Assembly: GCA_035236585.1 (NCBI GenBank)
Contig: CP141127.1
Span: 71,777,495 to 71,841,494 of the forward strand
DNA from: Warburgia ugandensis
Taxonomy: Eukaryota > Streptophyta > Magnoliopsida > Canellales > Canellaceae
Direction: 5' to 3'
DNA: 64,000 nt
Shown: piece after piece, positions 11,218-22,099 of the stretch
Position numbering within the stretch: the first letter of the stretch is position 1
How the letters are laid out: each line of letters starts with the position of its first letter
The notes under the pieces: generated by a model
Told to the model about the DNA's origin: nothing
Databases searched by the model: none
What the model saw: the letters and a program-made list of their open reading frames with translations, nothing else
Translations under genes and position numbers: made by a program

Positions 11218-11702
11218 CTGCTATTGTAGGGAATCAGTAAGGCTTGCCCCTTCACACAAAAAATGACCCCAGGAATGATATCTTCACTTTGTTTCTCCAT
11301 GGACAAATGCTTCAATTAAAAGACAAGAGAAGGGTCAAGGAACTAGTAAATGTCCTTGACATCTAATCTTTGCAACTTATCATCCAAACACCTGCATTAG
11401 GAATTTGGGTTAATGTCAAATAATTATCAAGTATTATTAAAAAAGCAAGTAATGTTACTTTCATTTGTAATAGTCTAATAGAGCAGTTACACGATGACAT
11501 ACCCGATATAGACGACAATGTGCATGTATTCCAGTTCAGTCATATTACATATGGCTGAGAGGTCCTCCTTGAATAGTGGAACCTCATCCACATTGTCCGC
11601 AAGCACACCTGCCTCTATCCTTATAGGATTGATTTCCTTATCTTCATTAATCAGTCTGTACAGTCTCCTTAAGAATGGAGGCATGTTAGGTGAAACCTCC
11701 AC
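11218..11702 (-). pseudogene. Ulp1-protease N-terminal exons of the CACTA gene
   Basis: One exon (about 11,702-11,500) encodes PPFLRRLYRLINEDKEINPI and VPLFKEDLSAICNMTELEYM, which resemble the segment preceding the C48 protease core in plant CACTA proteins, where a line of the type FKEDF..LC.M.EI is followed by a Y.RYL-like motif. A second exon ends ALLIPYNSR at 11,218 and is phase-compatible with SHWMLLAL across the intron that holds the retroelement. An in-frame stop lies in the second exon, in the piece reading KDIY-stop-FLDP. Confidence 0.65.
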
Positions 11703-11980
11703 CTAATCCCTACACTGTAGATGTAACATTTCATAAATTAGAAATGAATATATACAACATATACTATTATATAATCATATATAAAAGAAGAGAGACAATG
11801 AGATCAAATTTCATCATACATGTTACATGATACAACTATACAAGTATATATAAATACTTGGGAAGGCTGGGATGGGGCTACCGTAGCCACTACTCCCAAA
11901 TTTACTACTGGTGAGGTTCGTTTCAATGGCCCCTTGTGCTACTTCTGGTGATTAGACATGTTGCAAACAATATTAATCAA

Positions 11981-12333
11981 TTAACAATTTAGGAGGACTT
12001 GAAAAAGGTAGCAGAAAATAATACCATAACACCACATATTATATAATATATATATATGTTTGGAATTGGATATCATTGGTTTGATAAATTTCTCTGGCCA
12101 ACTCACATGATATCCAATTGCATCCCCAATAGTTTGAATATCATCCTCTTGTATCGAAAATGGAAGGATAGCATTTGGTTGAATGGTGAGAGTAATGCAC
12201 ACACCTTAGTGTGTGGATGCATCAACTTGCCATGCAAGGTGACGGAAGTCATTGACCGAACCTCGTACAGTGTTGCCATAGCCACATAGCTCTCAGATGT
12301 ATGTAGCTGCAACATGCACTGACCCACCTGCAC
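11981..12333 (-). pseudogene. DUF8039-like domain of the CACTA gene
   Basis: The minus strand encodes YEVRSMTSVTLHGKLMHPHT and, in the next frame, TLTIQPNAILPFSIQEDDIQ followed by TIGDAIGYHVSWPEKFI. The GDAIG...WP pattern is what this domain shows between Transposase_24 and Ulp1 in plant CACTA proteins; its role is not known. The change of frame near 12,190 is a one-base frameshift, so this part is dead. Confidence 0.65.
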
Positions 12334-12433
12334 TTAAGAAATAACATATATATAATGATTAGTGATGAAATTAAAAACTGAAAAGGTTACTAAATAATTA
12401 AACATTATAAAGGTAAACATGTCAATATACATA

Positions 12434-12785
12434 CATCACTTATTGGGACATCACCTTCAAATACTTGCTCTGCCACCGCTTCTTCTGATGGAGGAGTGTA
12501 GCTATTATCAAATTGGGGTGGTTGAGCTTGAGATTGAGCTTGAGCTTGAGGGACAACATCCTTACATGAGGTTCTTCCGTCACCCTATAATTCCTTCATC
12601 AAATGATCCTTCACCTTGCTATATATATCCACAATAGTTTACTCCTTCCATTCTTCCAATTCTTATAGTGTAGGAGCCTTTTGTTTAAGGAAGAACTTGG
12701 AAGGAACAACACCATGACCTTGGCCCCTTACTCAGCCAAGGTGCTCATCCTTCTTGCCCATTGCCCTATACAAGATGTCCCCCTT
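12434..12785 (-). pseudogene. Linker exon of the CACTA gene, Gln/Ala-rich
   Basis: The minus strand carries a simple QAQAQSQAQPP run followed by an acidic stretch ending GDVPISD at a GTATGT donor (about 12,434). Upstream the frame reads DILYRAMGKKDEHLG and, after an in-frame stop where CACTA proteins usually have Arg, VRGQGHGVVPSKFF. This matches the end of the Transposase_24 region, so the solo LTR at 12,786-13,238 lies inside a coding exon. Confidence 0.6.
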
Positions 12786-13238
12786 TGTAATAACCCCAAT
12801 TTTTGTAATTGATTGAGAAAATCAATAAAGTTTGAGTTTCAGATATTTCAGGCTGAAATATTAGGGTTATTTAGAATATACTTTTTATAAAAGTATAATC
12901 AAATCATAAGACATGTATTTTTCTTTGTTGAGAGCTTTATTGTATGGGGAGCTTGAGTTTTGGATTATGTAATTTGGACAAGTATTGTACTGGATTTGGC
13001 TGTACTATGAACCACTGGATGGATCCTGGAGTTTAATAAAAGTATATTCCTTCAATGGAATTTTATTTTGTACACAAATTGTACTTATGTTATGTATGAA
13101 GTGGTGACTTGGGTTTTCAAAACAAGTTCTAAAGAAAAGAATTTTCACTGCTTTGTTTTGCGAAAAAAATTTACACTCTTAAGGGCCCTACCTTTCAAAA
13201 TACTTTACAAATCATGTTACAAAAACCCGGGCGTTACA
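12786..13238 (+). mobile_element. Compact solo LTR, 453 bases (fossil)
   Basis: The sequence starts TGTAATAACCCC and ends GGGCGTTACA, flanked by perfect CCCTT duplications (12,781-12,785 and 13,239-13,243), with no internal region. Its first 140 bases resemble the start of the 5.7-kb LTR at 50,516. Its last 330 bases resemble that LTR's end, including the phrase GAACCACTGGATGGATCCTGG. It is thus a short-LTR form of that family. It interrupts a CACTA exon. Confidence 0.85.
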
Positions 13239-13641
13239 CCCTTTGTAGCAGTGCTGCTTAGAGTCCCTGTAGTTGCACTTTCTTAGGTCAACTCTTCCTC
13301 GATGTAAATATCATAACATGATCAAATCACTATTATAGATGTAATATTTATATAATTATAATGCAAGAGTATAAAAGTATAAAACTAGGCAGTAGGCACA
13401 TAAAATAAAAATATAAAGCTTAAACCACTTACAATTCTTGATGCAATTACTGCAGTTATTTCATTCGTAAAGTTCTAGGAGTTATACCCTTTCGAATGTA
13501 CCATTTTCCAAAGAAGACCATGATTGATAGGCTCTGTTGTCCCAGCATTCTTTTGTTGTTAAGAGAGACATTAAGTCAGAGTTAATGAAATAAAAATCTA
13601 CTATGATTAAATAGAAATGAAATGCCACATGATATACTTAC
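13239..13641 (-). pseudogene. Further CACTA gene exon and intron sequence
   Basis: On the minus strand the open stretch before the solo LTR reads GTLSSTATKG and joins in frame with GDILYRAMG beyond it. The piece at about 13,460-13,555 is probably another exon, but I could not fix its frame. The rest is AT-rich and intron-like. Confidence 0.4.
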
Positions 13642-14040
13642 TTCTTCTACCTTTAATCGTGCATAGCCAACCCTTGAAAGGTGGTGCTTCATATGATTAG
13701 TTGCATGCACCATTTGTCCTTTTATATGCTTTGCTTAGACAACAAAGTAATGTAATCAAAATACAATCAACTATAATAATTAGAGGAATCAAAATTTAGC
13801 TTGGCTAGTTCGAGTTGTGATTACCTCAAAATCAAGAGGTAGCCTATACTGTACAAATTGATTCCATGCTTCCTGGTCAATGAAGCAGGAATACAACTGA
13901 GTGACCATGTTAAGCATGGAAGGATCATTAGCATTTGGAAGTATGTACTTTCTTGTAAGCTCACTCTTCCATTTCCTCCATTGTTCACCAGCTCCCTCCA
14001 ATGCATGCTGCTTGCACTCATCATATACGGCAAAGGCAGA
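13642..14040 (-). pseudogene. Transposase_24 (Ptta/En/Spm) exons of the CACTA gene
   Basis: Exon 14,040-13,825 starts after TTTGTAG and encodes EGAGEQWRKWKSELTRKYIL with LYSCFIDQEAWNQFVQYRLP, ending at a GAG|GTAATC donor. Exon 13,733-13,642 starts after GTCTAAG and encodes an AKHIKGQMVHATNHMKHHLS stretch, then RVGYARLKVEE before GTAAGT. The W..WK..L and W..F segments and the following H.....S.AR pattern are typical of Transposase_24. The domain's biochemical role is not settled. Confidence 0.72.
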
Positions 14041-14042
14041 CT

Positions 14043-14734
14043 ACAAAACAAAAGAAGAAGCAGGTTAGTGAGTAGTGACTTAGTGTATCATATGCAAAGA
14101 AAAACAATATATATAAGGGATATATTATGTTATATGTAGGAAGAATTTACATATCTTGACCATTTTCCATATTGCATCTTTGAATGTTGGCAACACAAGT
14201 CTCGAATCAGTCACTGAGACTAGCACCATACTTCTAATAGTGCAGCAAATGAAGCAAGCATAAGCATATGCACTACCACCTATCACCTAGCCTCTACTAT
14301 TGAATTGTACAGTCTCTTTTACGCCCTTTGCTGATCTCTTATTTATATGTTCCATTTTTATTGGCTCCCTAACCTTTATCTTGACATGTGGTGTTATTGA
14401 TGGACATGTGCTTGATTGATCTACTTCTATGTGTTGTTCTTATTCTTGTTCTACTTCTTCATGTTCCATATTTGCTTCACAAATGAAAAGTGAAATGACT
14501 ACAGCTAGAAAAGTGAAAAGTGTAACAATCATGCATGCAAGAGACAATATGCAAATGCAGATCGCAGTTGCCAATTGTATAAGTTTGTAGCCATGCAGAT
14601 GAAGAATATTGTTAACCTTAGGTCCTTAACCCTATCTTGTGAGATGTACTCATTGTACTATAATAAGAGTGTTACATAACAAAAATAGGGCAGAAAATGG
14701 CGACATAGAAATTCCAAGAGCAAAACCAAGTTAC
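14043..14734 (-). other. Probable intron and unresolved exon sequence of the CACTA gene
   Basis: This AT-rich stretch between the first exon and the Transposase_24 exons contains short minus-strand open pieces, but none that I can assign with certainty. Confidence 0.35.
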
Positions 14735-14847
14735 CTGAACCTCCTTCCATTGCCTCTTATCATTTTTCTTATATTTGTCTTCTTCTTTAGTTCTTCTCTC
14801 TCCTTCTTCTTCTTCTTCTTACTTGAACCTTGAGGTATAACAGGCAT
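14735..14847 (-). pseudogene. First coding exon of the CACTA gene, lysine-rich start
   Basis: ATG at 14,847 opens MPVIPQGSSKKKKKKEREEL followed by KKKTNIRKMIRGNGGRF, and the exon ends at a CAG|GTAAC donor (14,735). A short basic N-terminus is common in these proteins and may be a nuclear signal. The long pyrimidine tract on the plus strand here is the reverse of the lysine codons. The start was chosen because it is the first ATG upstream of the splice site and the subterminal repeats begin soon after. Confidence 0.55.
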
Positions 14848-15039
14848 GGTTTCTCTTCAGTTCTTCTTCTTCTTCTCTGTCCTTAGTCAGCTAGCACAAT
14901 TTCTCTCTCCCTCTCTCTCCTTCTTTTTTTTCTTACTCTTCTAGTCAGGGTTTTTGCCCTGGTTATGGTTGAGGGGGGGTTTGGAGTTTGGACTTCGAAT
15001 AAATTTCTGTAGGGTGTGAAAGGCAAGAGAAAGGTTTAT

Positions 15040-15410
15040 AAAGAAAAAGAAATATATGACAATTTTAAGATAATTGTCCTATATTACCTCAAATTTATAG
15101 GACTGTTCTACGAAACCCATCCTATATTATTAATAAAATATAGGACAGTTATGCATAAACAGTCCTTTATTAGTAAACAACATAGGACGGTTCATAAATA
15201 ACTGTCCTATAACTATCAAATGTCATATTTGCAATATAGGACAATTAGTAAATAACCGACTTATACTTATCCAAAATATAGGACCGTTATTACATACCCA
15301 TCTTATATGTATAGAATATAAAGGATGGTTTTGTATTAACTGTCCTGTAGGAATAAATACAGGACGCTTATTCAGTATCTGTCCTATATATATCTTAAGT
15401 ATCAATGCAA
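15040..15410. repeat. CACTA subterminal inverted motifs, cluster 1
   Basis: About twelve copies, in both orientations, of a motif near TATAGGACNGTTA (reverse TAACNGTCCTATA), often as pairs separated by 5-15 bases. Such subterminal repeats bind the transposase in known CACTA elements; that role is inferred here. Confidence 0.65.
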
Positions 15411-16009
15411 TTTAAGCAATGCTTGTTGTTATCCAAGATCACATTTATGAAATATGAATGGCATGAAATTCAATTCCATTTGTAGTTGGCTATATATGTA
15501 GATGTATAATGATACATACAGACAGTATATTCATATATTCCTAAAAGTAGACATGTACTCAATAGTATACATAGTGAACTGAAGCCTCAATGTAGTTAAT
15601 GTTTAGATATTTGATTACGTAATTACATAGATAATTTGAATTTGGCTTTCCTCTTGAAATTCATCTTATCAAAATCATTTGATCTTAAATTATAAACTAT
15701 AAAGTGTAGCATTATCTATATTTCAGGTCAACAGGTCAAACTTATTGCTAATATCCAAATTTGATAATTGTTACATTCATCACAAACATTTTGTGGAGAC
15801 AATGACATTATCCATCTATGACCTAAATTTGATAATTGTTAGCCAAGTATCAGTGTATCACAGTGCAAAACTTTGCAGACTGCCAACAAACTATAGTAGC
15901 CAGTAATGCACAATGACATTGAAGAGTTGATATTGTTAAGCCTTAAAGCCTAAAGAATCTTAGAGTAGAATGGAAATGTAATGTAGATGTGCAACGAGTA
16001 AATGAATAA
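15411..16009. other. AT-rich spacer without recognised content
   Basis: No coding frame, repeat or known terminus was recognised between the two motif clusters. Confidence 0.4.
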
Positions 16010-17520
16010 AATTAAATCTTAGAGTATGAAGTTGAAAAAAGTATGTTAATAAAAAATTAAAACTGCAAGACTTAACAACCTAAGACAAGTGTAGCTAAGC
16101 GGTCCCCATAAGTTGAGGTTTGATCTTCGAACCACTTCCGTGGCTCCTTGACTTCCTTGACAAGTGACAAATTTATTTTTTTTCTATTGCGTGCTTGACA
16201 CCTGCTTTTATGTTTTTCCCACCTCTATCTATATATAGGACAAGTATCTCTTAACTGTCCTATGTTGTTACTTGTGATAGTCCAGTCCAATCCACAACTC
16301 AAGTAAACTTTGTGACATTAACAAATAACTATATATAAGATGGGTTTGACATAACTATCCTATATTTAAGAAAATATATAGGATGGTTGTTTATTACTCG
16401 TCCTATATGTTCTCCAAATTATAGGACTGTTATGATTTAACCGTCCTATATTTATAATTAAAATCTCACTCTCATCCTCATGGACTCTATGAGATCATAA
16501 AGTAATAATAAATTAATAAAATTAAATCTTAGAGTATGAACTTGAAATAAGTATGTTAATAAAAAAATTAAATTTGCAAGACTTGATGACCTAAGTCAAG
16601 TGTAGCTAAGCAGTCCTCATTACAACTTGTCAAGGTTGAGGTCCAGTCTTGGAACCACCTTCGTGGCTCCCTGACCTCCCTGACAAGGGACAATGTTTAT
16701 TTTTATTTTTCCATTGCGCGCCCGACACCTGCTTTTATGTTTTTCCCACCTCTATCTATATATAGGACGGTTATCTCTTAACCATCCTATGTTGTGACTT
16801 GTGTTGTAAGAGTCCAGTCCATTCCAAACTCAAGTGAACATCGTGACATTAACAAATAACTATATATAGGTTGGGTTTGACATAATTATCTTATATTTAA
16901 GAAAATATATAGGCCAGTTGTTTATTACCTGTCCTATATGTTCTCCAAATTATAGGACTATTATGATTTAACTGTCCTATATTTATAATTAAAATCTCAC
17001 TCTCATGTCATGGACTTTATAAGATCATAAACTAATAATAAAGTAAGTAATAATAAATGAATAAATTTAAATCTTAGAGTATGAAGTTGAAATAAGTATG
17101 TTAATAAAAATTTAAATTTAGAAGACTTGACAACCTAAGCCAAGTGTAGCTAAGCAGTCCCCATTTCAACTTGTCAAGGTTGTGGTCTAGTCTTTGAACC
17201 ACCTCCGTGGCACCTTGACCTCCCTGACAAGTGACAAAAAAAATTTCCTATTGCATGCTGGACACCTTTTTAAGTGTTTCCCACCTCTTTGTAGATATAT
17301 AGGATGGGTATCTCTTAACCGTCCCATACGTTCTACAAATTATAGGACCATTATGCTTTAATCATCCTATATTTATAATTAAAATAGGATAATAATTTAT
17401 TAACCATCATATACCTTTCAATAATATAGGACGATATGTTAATACCCGTCCTTTTTTTTAATATTATAGGACTGTTGTTGTCGAACCCTCCTATATTAGG
17501 GTTTTTTTTATTTACCTTTT
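16010..17520. repeat. Tandem array of three units of about 0.5 kb with subterminal motifs
   Basis: The phrase TTAGAGTATGAA recurs at about 16,018, 16,528 and 17,073, giving periods of about 510 and 545 bases. Each unit also holds the phrases AAGTGTAGCTAAGC and CCACCTC and then a set of inverted GGACNGTT motifs. The third unit ends near 17,520. It lies upstream of the CACTA gene and is best explained as its subterminal region. Confidence 0.8.
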
Positions 17521-17539
17521 ATTTACAAACTCAAGGCGA

Positions 17540-17659
17540 GAGAGAGGAATATTGAATACATTTACACTTAGAGCTTTTGCATGAAATAGTGAAAGCCCTA
17601 CCTAGTTTTACATCTCTTTCAAATTTTTCTTCCCAAATATCTTCTACAATTCTTACACA
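17540..17659 (+). other. Probable leader of the hAT gene
   Basis: The sequence from AACTCAAGGCGAGAGAGAGG to the ATG at 17,660 looks like a plant 5' leader. A hAT terminal repeat matching the one near 20,779 was not found here. Confidence 0.35.
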
Positions 17660-20174
17660 ATGAGCAGCACACGTACGCACCACTGGTATGTGTTTCTTAT
17701 TTGTTCTTTCTTTATCATTTTGTTTCTCTCTTTATTCCTCACTCCCTTATAGTAATTGATGTTTACTATGAACTAAATTTTGCTTGTCAATTGCAATATA
17801 AGCACAAGTTGGAAGCAATGATGTATCTAATAATTTGAATATGCTACATGACAACAACGATGATGAGCTTGCTGATTTGGAGAAGGTTGAGTTAGTTTCA
17901 AAATCTAACAGAGGTAAAAAACATAGAAAGCTAATGTCTCTAGTTTGAAATTTTTTTGAACACCTTCCAGTATCAGAACATGGAAAGCAAAGGTGTAAAT
18001 GCAAGAAGTGCTCCGCAATATATATTTGCGACAACAAAATTGGTACAGGTAATTTAAAACATCATTTAAAGACTTGTCAGCAGAGCTCCTCTCATGATAT
18101 AAGCAAGTTGCTTTTATCTCAAAGTAAGGGGAGTATGTCACTAAGTTCAGAAAAGTTTGAACTTGAACTTTTTCATGAGTTAGTAGTAGCTGTAGTTGTT
18201 ATGCATGATTTTCCTTTCCAATTTGTTGAGTATGATGGAATTAGAGCTATACTAAAATATTTGCATACAGATTTGCATTTCATTAGTAAAAATACAGTAA
18301 AAGTAGATTTTCTGAGAATGTATAAAAGAGAAAAAGGAAAGGTAAAAGAGTTGTTAGAGTTGTCACCTCGTAGGATAAGTTTGACATCTGATTTGTGGAC
18401 TTCTTGTATTACTTATGGTTATATAAGTCTCACAGCATATTTTCCAGATAACTAGTGAGTCTTACACAAAAGGATATTAAATTTTTGTTTCCTATCACTT
18501 CCACATAATGGAATATCATTAGTAGAAAAAGTATACTTATTATTGGTAGAATGGGGGATTAAGAAAATGATTTTTTCAATCACTTTAAACAATGCTTCTA
18601 CTAATGATTCTTTTGTTGAGCTGTCACGGCATCAATTGAACATCAGAAACACTCTTGTTTGTAGTGGAGAGTTCCTTCATCTTCATTGTTGTTGTCATGT
18701 TTTGAATTTGATTGTGCAAGATGGTTTGAAAGAAATAGATGGTGCTATTCAAAAAATTTGAGAGAGTATCAAGTATGTCAAAGCATCGCAAGGTAGAAAA
18801 CAAAAATTTCTGGAGTATGCAAATTACATGTCAATTGAGATAAAAAAGGGCTCAAGGAATACAAGATGAAATTCAACCTATGTGATGCTTGAAAGTGCTC
18901 TTTGTTACCAACATGCATTTTGTCACTTAGAACTAAGTGACTCAAATTATAAGCACTGTCCTTCTATGGACAAATGGGAAAAGGCAGCAAAAATTTCAAA
19001 GTTTTTGGCTGTTTTTTATGAGCTACCTACATGTTTTCTAGATCCAAGTATCCTATAACAAATCTCTACTTTCGTGCAGCATTTATAATTTATTTGAGTT
19101 TAACACAATACATGAGAAGTGATGATGACTATATGAAAAGTATGTCCACCCAAATGTTTGCTAAGTTTTTAAAGTACTGATCTAAATTCAGCACCATTTT
19201 GGTAGTTGCATGTGTGTTGGATCCTTCATATAAGCTCTCCTTTGTGGAATTCTCATACATGAAATTGTTTGGTAATGGTTGCTTGGAGTTTGGTCAAGTT
19301 CGAGAAAAGTTACTCTCTCTTCAATGAATATATGGTTAACAGTTCCCCTAATCCTTCCTCATCTTCCCCTATGGCTAGAGGTAGTGCTCTTGATGTTGAT
19401 GATAGATAGAACTTGTCATATAGTTAAGAGGTTTTAGATGTCATGAAGGTAATTATATTTATAATTATATCTTTCATTATATGTGCTTAGGATATTAAAA
19501 TTTACTATGAATTGTCTTACATTAAGTTGAATAATATAATTGCATTTGCATTAGGAATTTGATTCATTTGAAAGTGAAGAATGTTCTTTGGCTATGCCAA
19601 AATCACAATTGGAGCTTTATTTGGATGAACCAGTGTTGCAAGAGTCAAAGTTGGACATCCTTACATTCTAGAAAGGCAATCAATATAGGTTGGTTGATTA
19701 ATAATCTCTTGTCTAATAAAAATAATATTTTTTATAATCTTATTTACATTTATATTTGATTAAAATATTGATTTTAGGTATCTTGAACTTGTTACCATGG
19801 CTCGTGATGTCTTGAGCATTCCTATATCTACATTTGCATCAGTGTCTGCTTTTAGTGTTGGTGGTTAGGTTCTTAATCAATGTAGATCTACTTTAAAGCT
19901 AGATATAATATAAGCATTGATTTGTGTAAGAGAATGGCTATATGGATTGAAAGGTAATAATTTATGATTCTATCTTTAAACTATATTTTATGTGATACAT
20001 ATATATTATATTTTTAAGAGCTTAGTAATGACTAATGCATATTTATTCTATATGATTGCAGACTCTACCATTATAATTGCCATGGATGAGCTTGCTGTGG
20101 ACATTGTAAGCATAATTAACAATGCAGGACCACCTCAACCAACTGAAGACTCTAGAACAATTCATTTTGATTAA
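17660..20174 (+). pseudogene. hAT-family transposase gene, BED finger and DDE core, decayed
   Basis: Order: possible first exon 17,660-17,685 ending at GTATGT; a BED-type zinc finger near 17,945-18,090 (CKCKKC, later LKHHLKTC); the DDE core start LTSDLWTSCITYGYISLTAY (18,385-18,450); the segment ITLNNASTNDSFVEL with HCCCHVLNLIVQDGL (18,580-18,730); and the C-terminal dimerisation part ARDVLSIPISTFASVSAFS (19,800-19,865) with CVREWLYG. This matches plant RICESLEEPER/Daysleeper-like hAT proteins, which cut and paste DNA. It is dead: stops occur at 17,946-17,948, before the second core segment, and twice in the C-terminal part, and the usual second Asp (LDNA) reads Asn (LNNA). AT-rich stretches interrupt the 3' half. 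Confidence 0.85.
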
Positions 20175-20399
20175 TTTTTAACTTATATTCATTTCTTGTG
20201 TTTGATACATTAATGGAAGTGGATTTCTCTCATGTGCTGCATAATCCCCAGTCATTTACTACTATTACAATTATATGATTCATTTGAATACTATTATCCT
20301 CTTTTAGGACCTTATTAGTGGTGTAAAGTTCTATGTTGCTTTTGAATAAAACATTACAGGAACTTTATTGGTATGGATCAGGGTTCACTAATAGTCTAA
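20175..20399. other. hAT 3' flank
   Basis: AT-rich sequence after the last hAT reading frame; nothing further was recognised. Confidence 0.35.
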
Positions 20400-20779
20400 T
20401 ACTAAAATATGTCATGTCGATGGGTTTTTTTGTCGTTACGTGTCCCTAATTATCGTGTTACTGAGTCAAGTCGTGTTGACTCATTTAATAAACAGTTCGT
20501 GTTAATGAATCATGTCATGTCGTGTGACCCAAACACGAATCATTTGCAAAATCGTGTCACGTAAGCCGTGTCTTGTCATGCCATCCAAGCATGAACCAGT
20601 AACGTAATCATGTTACACAGGTCGTGTTGTATCAATTTTTTAAGAACCAGGTCGTGTTCAAGTCAAAGGTCTTTGATACGACTATTAATTGTGTCGTGTT
20701 CGTGTCGACCCATATACTCTAATAGGTCAATCCCAACATAACACAAACATGACCTACCAACCTGAATTGCCACCCCTAC
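20400..20779 (-). mobile_element. hAT-like element terminus with GTCGTGT-rich subterminal region
   Basis: The block is rich in CGTGTCGTGT-like words and ends TTGCCACCCCTAC. Its reverse, GTAGGGGTGGCAATTCAGG, resembles the GGGGTGGCAA ends of many plant hAT elements. CTCATGTGC follows at 20,779-20,787 and also occurs at 20,229-20,237, a possible target duplication, but no matching left terminal repeat is seen. It may be the 3' end of the decayed hAT gene or a separate non-autonomous copy. Confidence 0.5.
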
Positions 20780-20814
20780 TCATGTGCAATCATTGAAATC
20801 TAAAGTACATAGGG

Positions 20815-22094
20815 ATATTAAAATTTTCTTCAACTTGGGTGCGTGTCTAACTTCACCCAAAGTTTTCACAACCTTATCAAATATTTTTTTATCTTAATTG
20901 TCCTTATTCCTACAACTTTACATATAGTATAATTTCCCATTAGGGCAGAACCACAGTTGTAAGATTTTTAGCTACGAAACCATTCCATATTTCAGCACAT
21001 ATAGTATTAACATCTAGAATCCATAATCTTTGCAATGGCAAAGTAAATTGTACTTAAGACATTGAGCACAAATCTCCATTATCTAACTTTTTCCATTACT
21101 ATGATTGATGAACTGGAGATTTGTCATCCTTCTCATCCCTAAATTTTTGTTATTTTGGCAGTATCTCTCAAAGTATCCCTGTTGATGGAAATAGTAGCAT
21201 TCAAATTTCCTGTTTGATCTATATTTCACCTTAATCCATCCTTGGCCATTATTTGACTTTATCACAAGTCCCTCTGCTTGAGAATCATGTCCTCAACTGG
21301 AGTTCTTTCTCATCTAAATAAATGAGAGAGCATTATTCACCTCATCTATTTTAATGTTCTCCCTTCCAAACATCAAGGTAGTGAGTAAATGATTGTAATA
21401 AGGAAGAAGTGAAGCCAACAATACCAACACCTTATTTGCATCATCAATTTTCATGTCAACTCTTAATAAATCACTAATTAATTTATTAAGCTTATAAAGA
21501 TGCTTGGTCAAATGTGCCAATCATGCCATCTTTAGGGTATATAGATGCTTCTTTAAATACAGCTTATTTGTTAAAGATTTAGCCATGTATAAATTTATTA
21601 ACATGTCCCAAAACTTTAGTGGTGGCTCCTCATCAAGTAGGTTATAGATAACCTTAACTAAAGTGATGATAGAATGGTATTCATTATTCTTTCCTCAAGC
21701 ATCTTCCACCTGTTGTCTTCTTTTCTATAGATTTTTCTTCATCAATGCATTGGTCTAATGTTGCTGAGTTAATAAAGCTTTCATGTTCCATTACCACATG
21801 TTGAAGTTGTTTTCTCCATCAATTTTCTTGATCTCAAAGTTTCACCCTTTTGTCTTTATGATTGCCATTATAGATCACAAAAGGCAACCCAGGGTTATGG
21901 TACCAATTGTTGAATACTTGCATGATGTTAAAAAAGAACAAAAAAAGCATGCACAGAGACACAACAATATGTATTATAAAATTTGGTCTTCTCGACTATG
22001 ATTCTCAATCATTTTCTCATCAAATTCCTACTATGTTACCTAAGGTTCTAGAGATCATCCCATAACTCTTTGAATATATTATAATCTTCTGCTT
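20815..22094 (-). mobile_element. Ty1/copia fragment: gag, protease and start of LTR (fossil)
   Basis: On the minus strand the gag (UBN2-type) line HLTKHLYKLNKLISDLLRVD with KIDDANKVLVLLASLLPYY is clear at 21,314-21,520. A zinc-knuckle-like CYYFHQQGYFERYC follows at 21,083-21,265. Further down are protease and pre-integrase phrases such as SALMGNYTICKVVGI. At 21,900 a TGGTACCATAACCC primer-site-like stretch abuts an LTR starting TGTTGAATAC at 21,908. The copy is broken in many places and only this part is recognised. A solo LTR begins right after it. Confidence 0.75.
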
Positions 22095-22099
22095 AACTT
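22095..22099. repeat. Target site duplication AACTT (left) of a solo LTR
   Basis: AACTT here and at 25,766-25,770 flanks a sequence starting TG and ending CA. Confidence 0.85.

Larger units (their letters stand above)
1..17520 (-). mobile_element. CACTA-type DNA transposon, partial, interrupted by two LTR insertions
   Basis: Minus-strand pieces between 14,847 and base 1 match, in order, the plant Transposase_24 (Ptta/En/Spm) region, a DUF8039-like region and a Ulp1 (C48) cysteine protease, an arrangement known from the second gene of plant CACTA elements. The sequence upstream of the gene carries many inverted subterminal motifs of the TATAGGACNGTT type, also usual for CACTA ends. No CACTA terminal inverted repeat is identified: the gene's 3' side lies outside the window and the other side ends uncertainly near 17,520. 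Two LTR insertions (542-11,212 and 12,786-13,238) lie inside. In-frame stops and a frameshift show that the gene is dead. Confidence is good for the family and lower for the outer limits. Confidence 0.72.

Noticed and set aside
14790-14900. CTT-rich tract as a regulatory element
   Set aside because: Part of it is the reverse of lysine codons in the CACTA first exon and the rest is a simple repeat; there is no further support.
17578-17592. Possible CACTA terminus (ATAGTG) right of the subterminal repeats
   Set aside because: Only the CACTA core matches, no partner terminal repeat can be seen in the window, and the place lies in what looks like the hAT leader.
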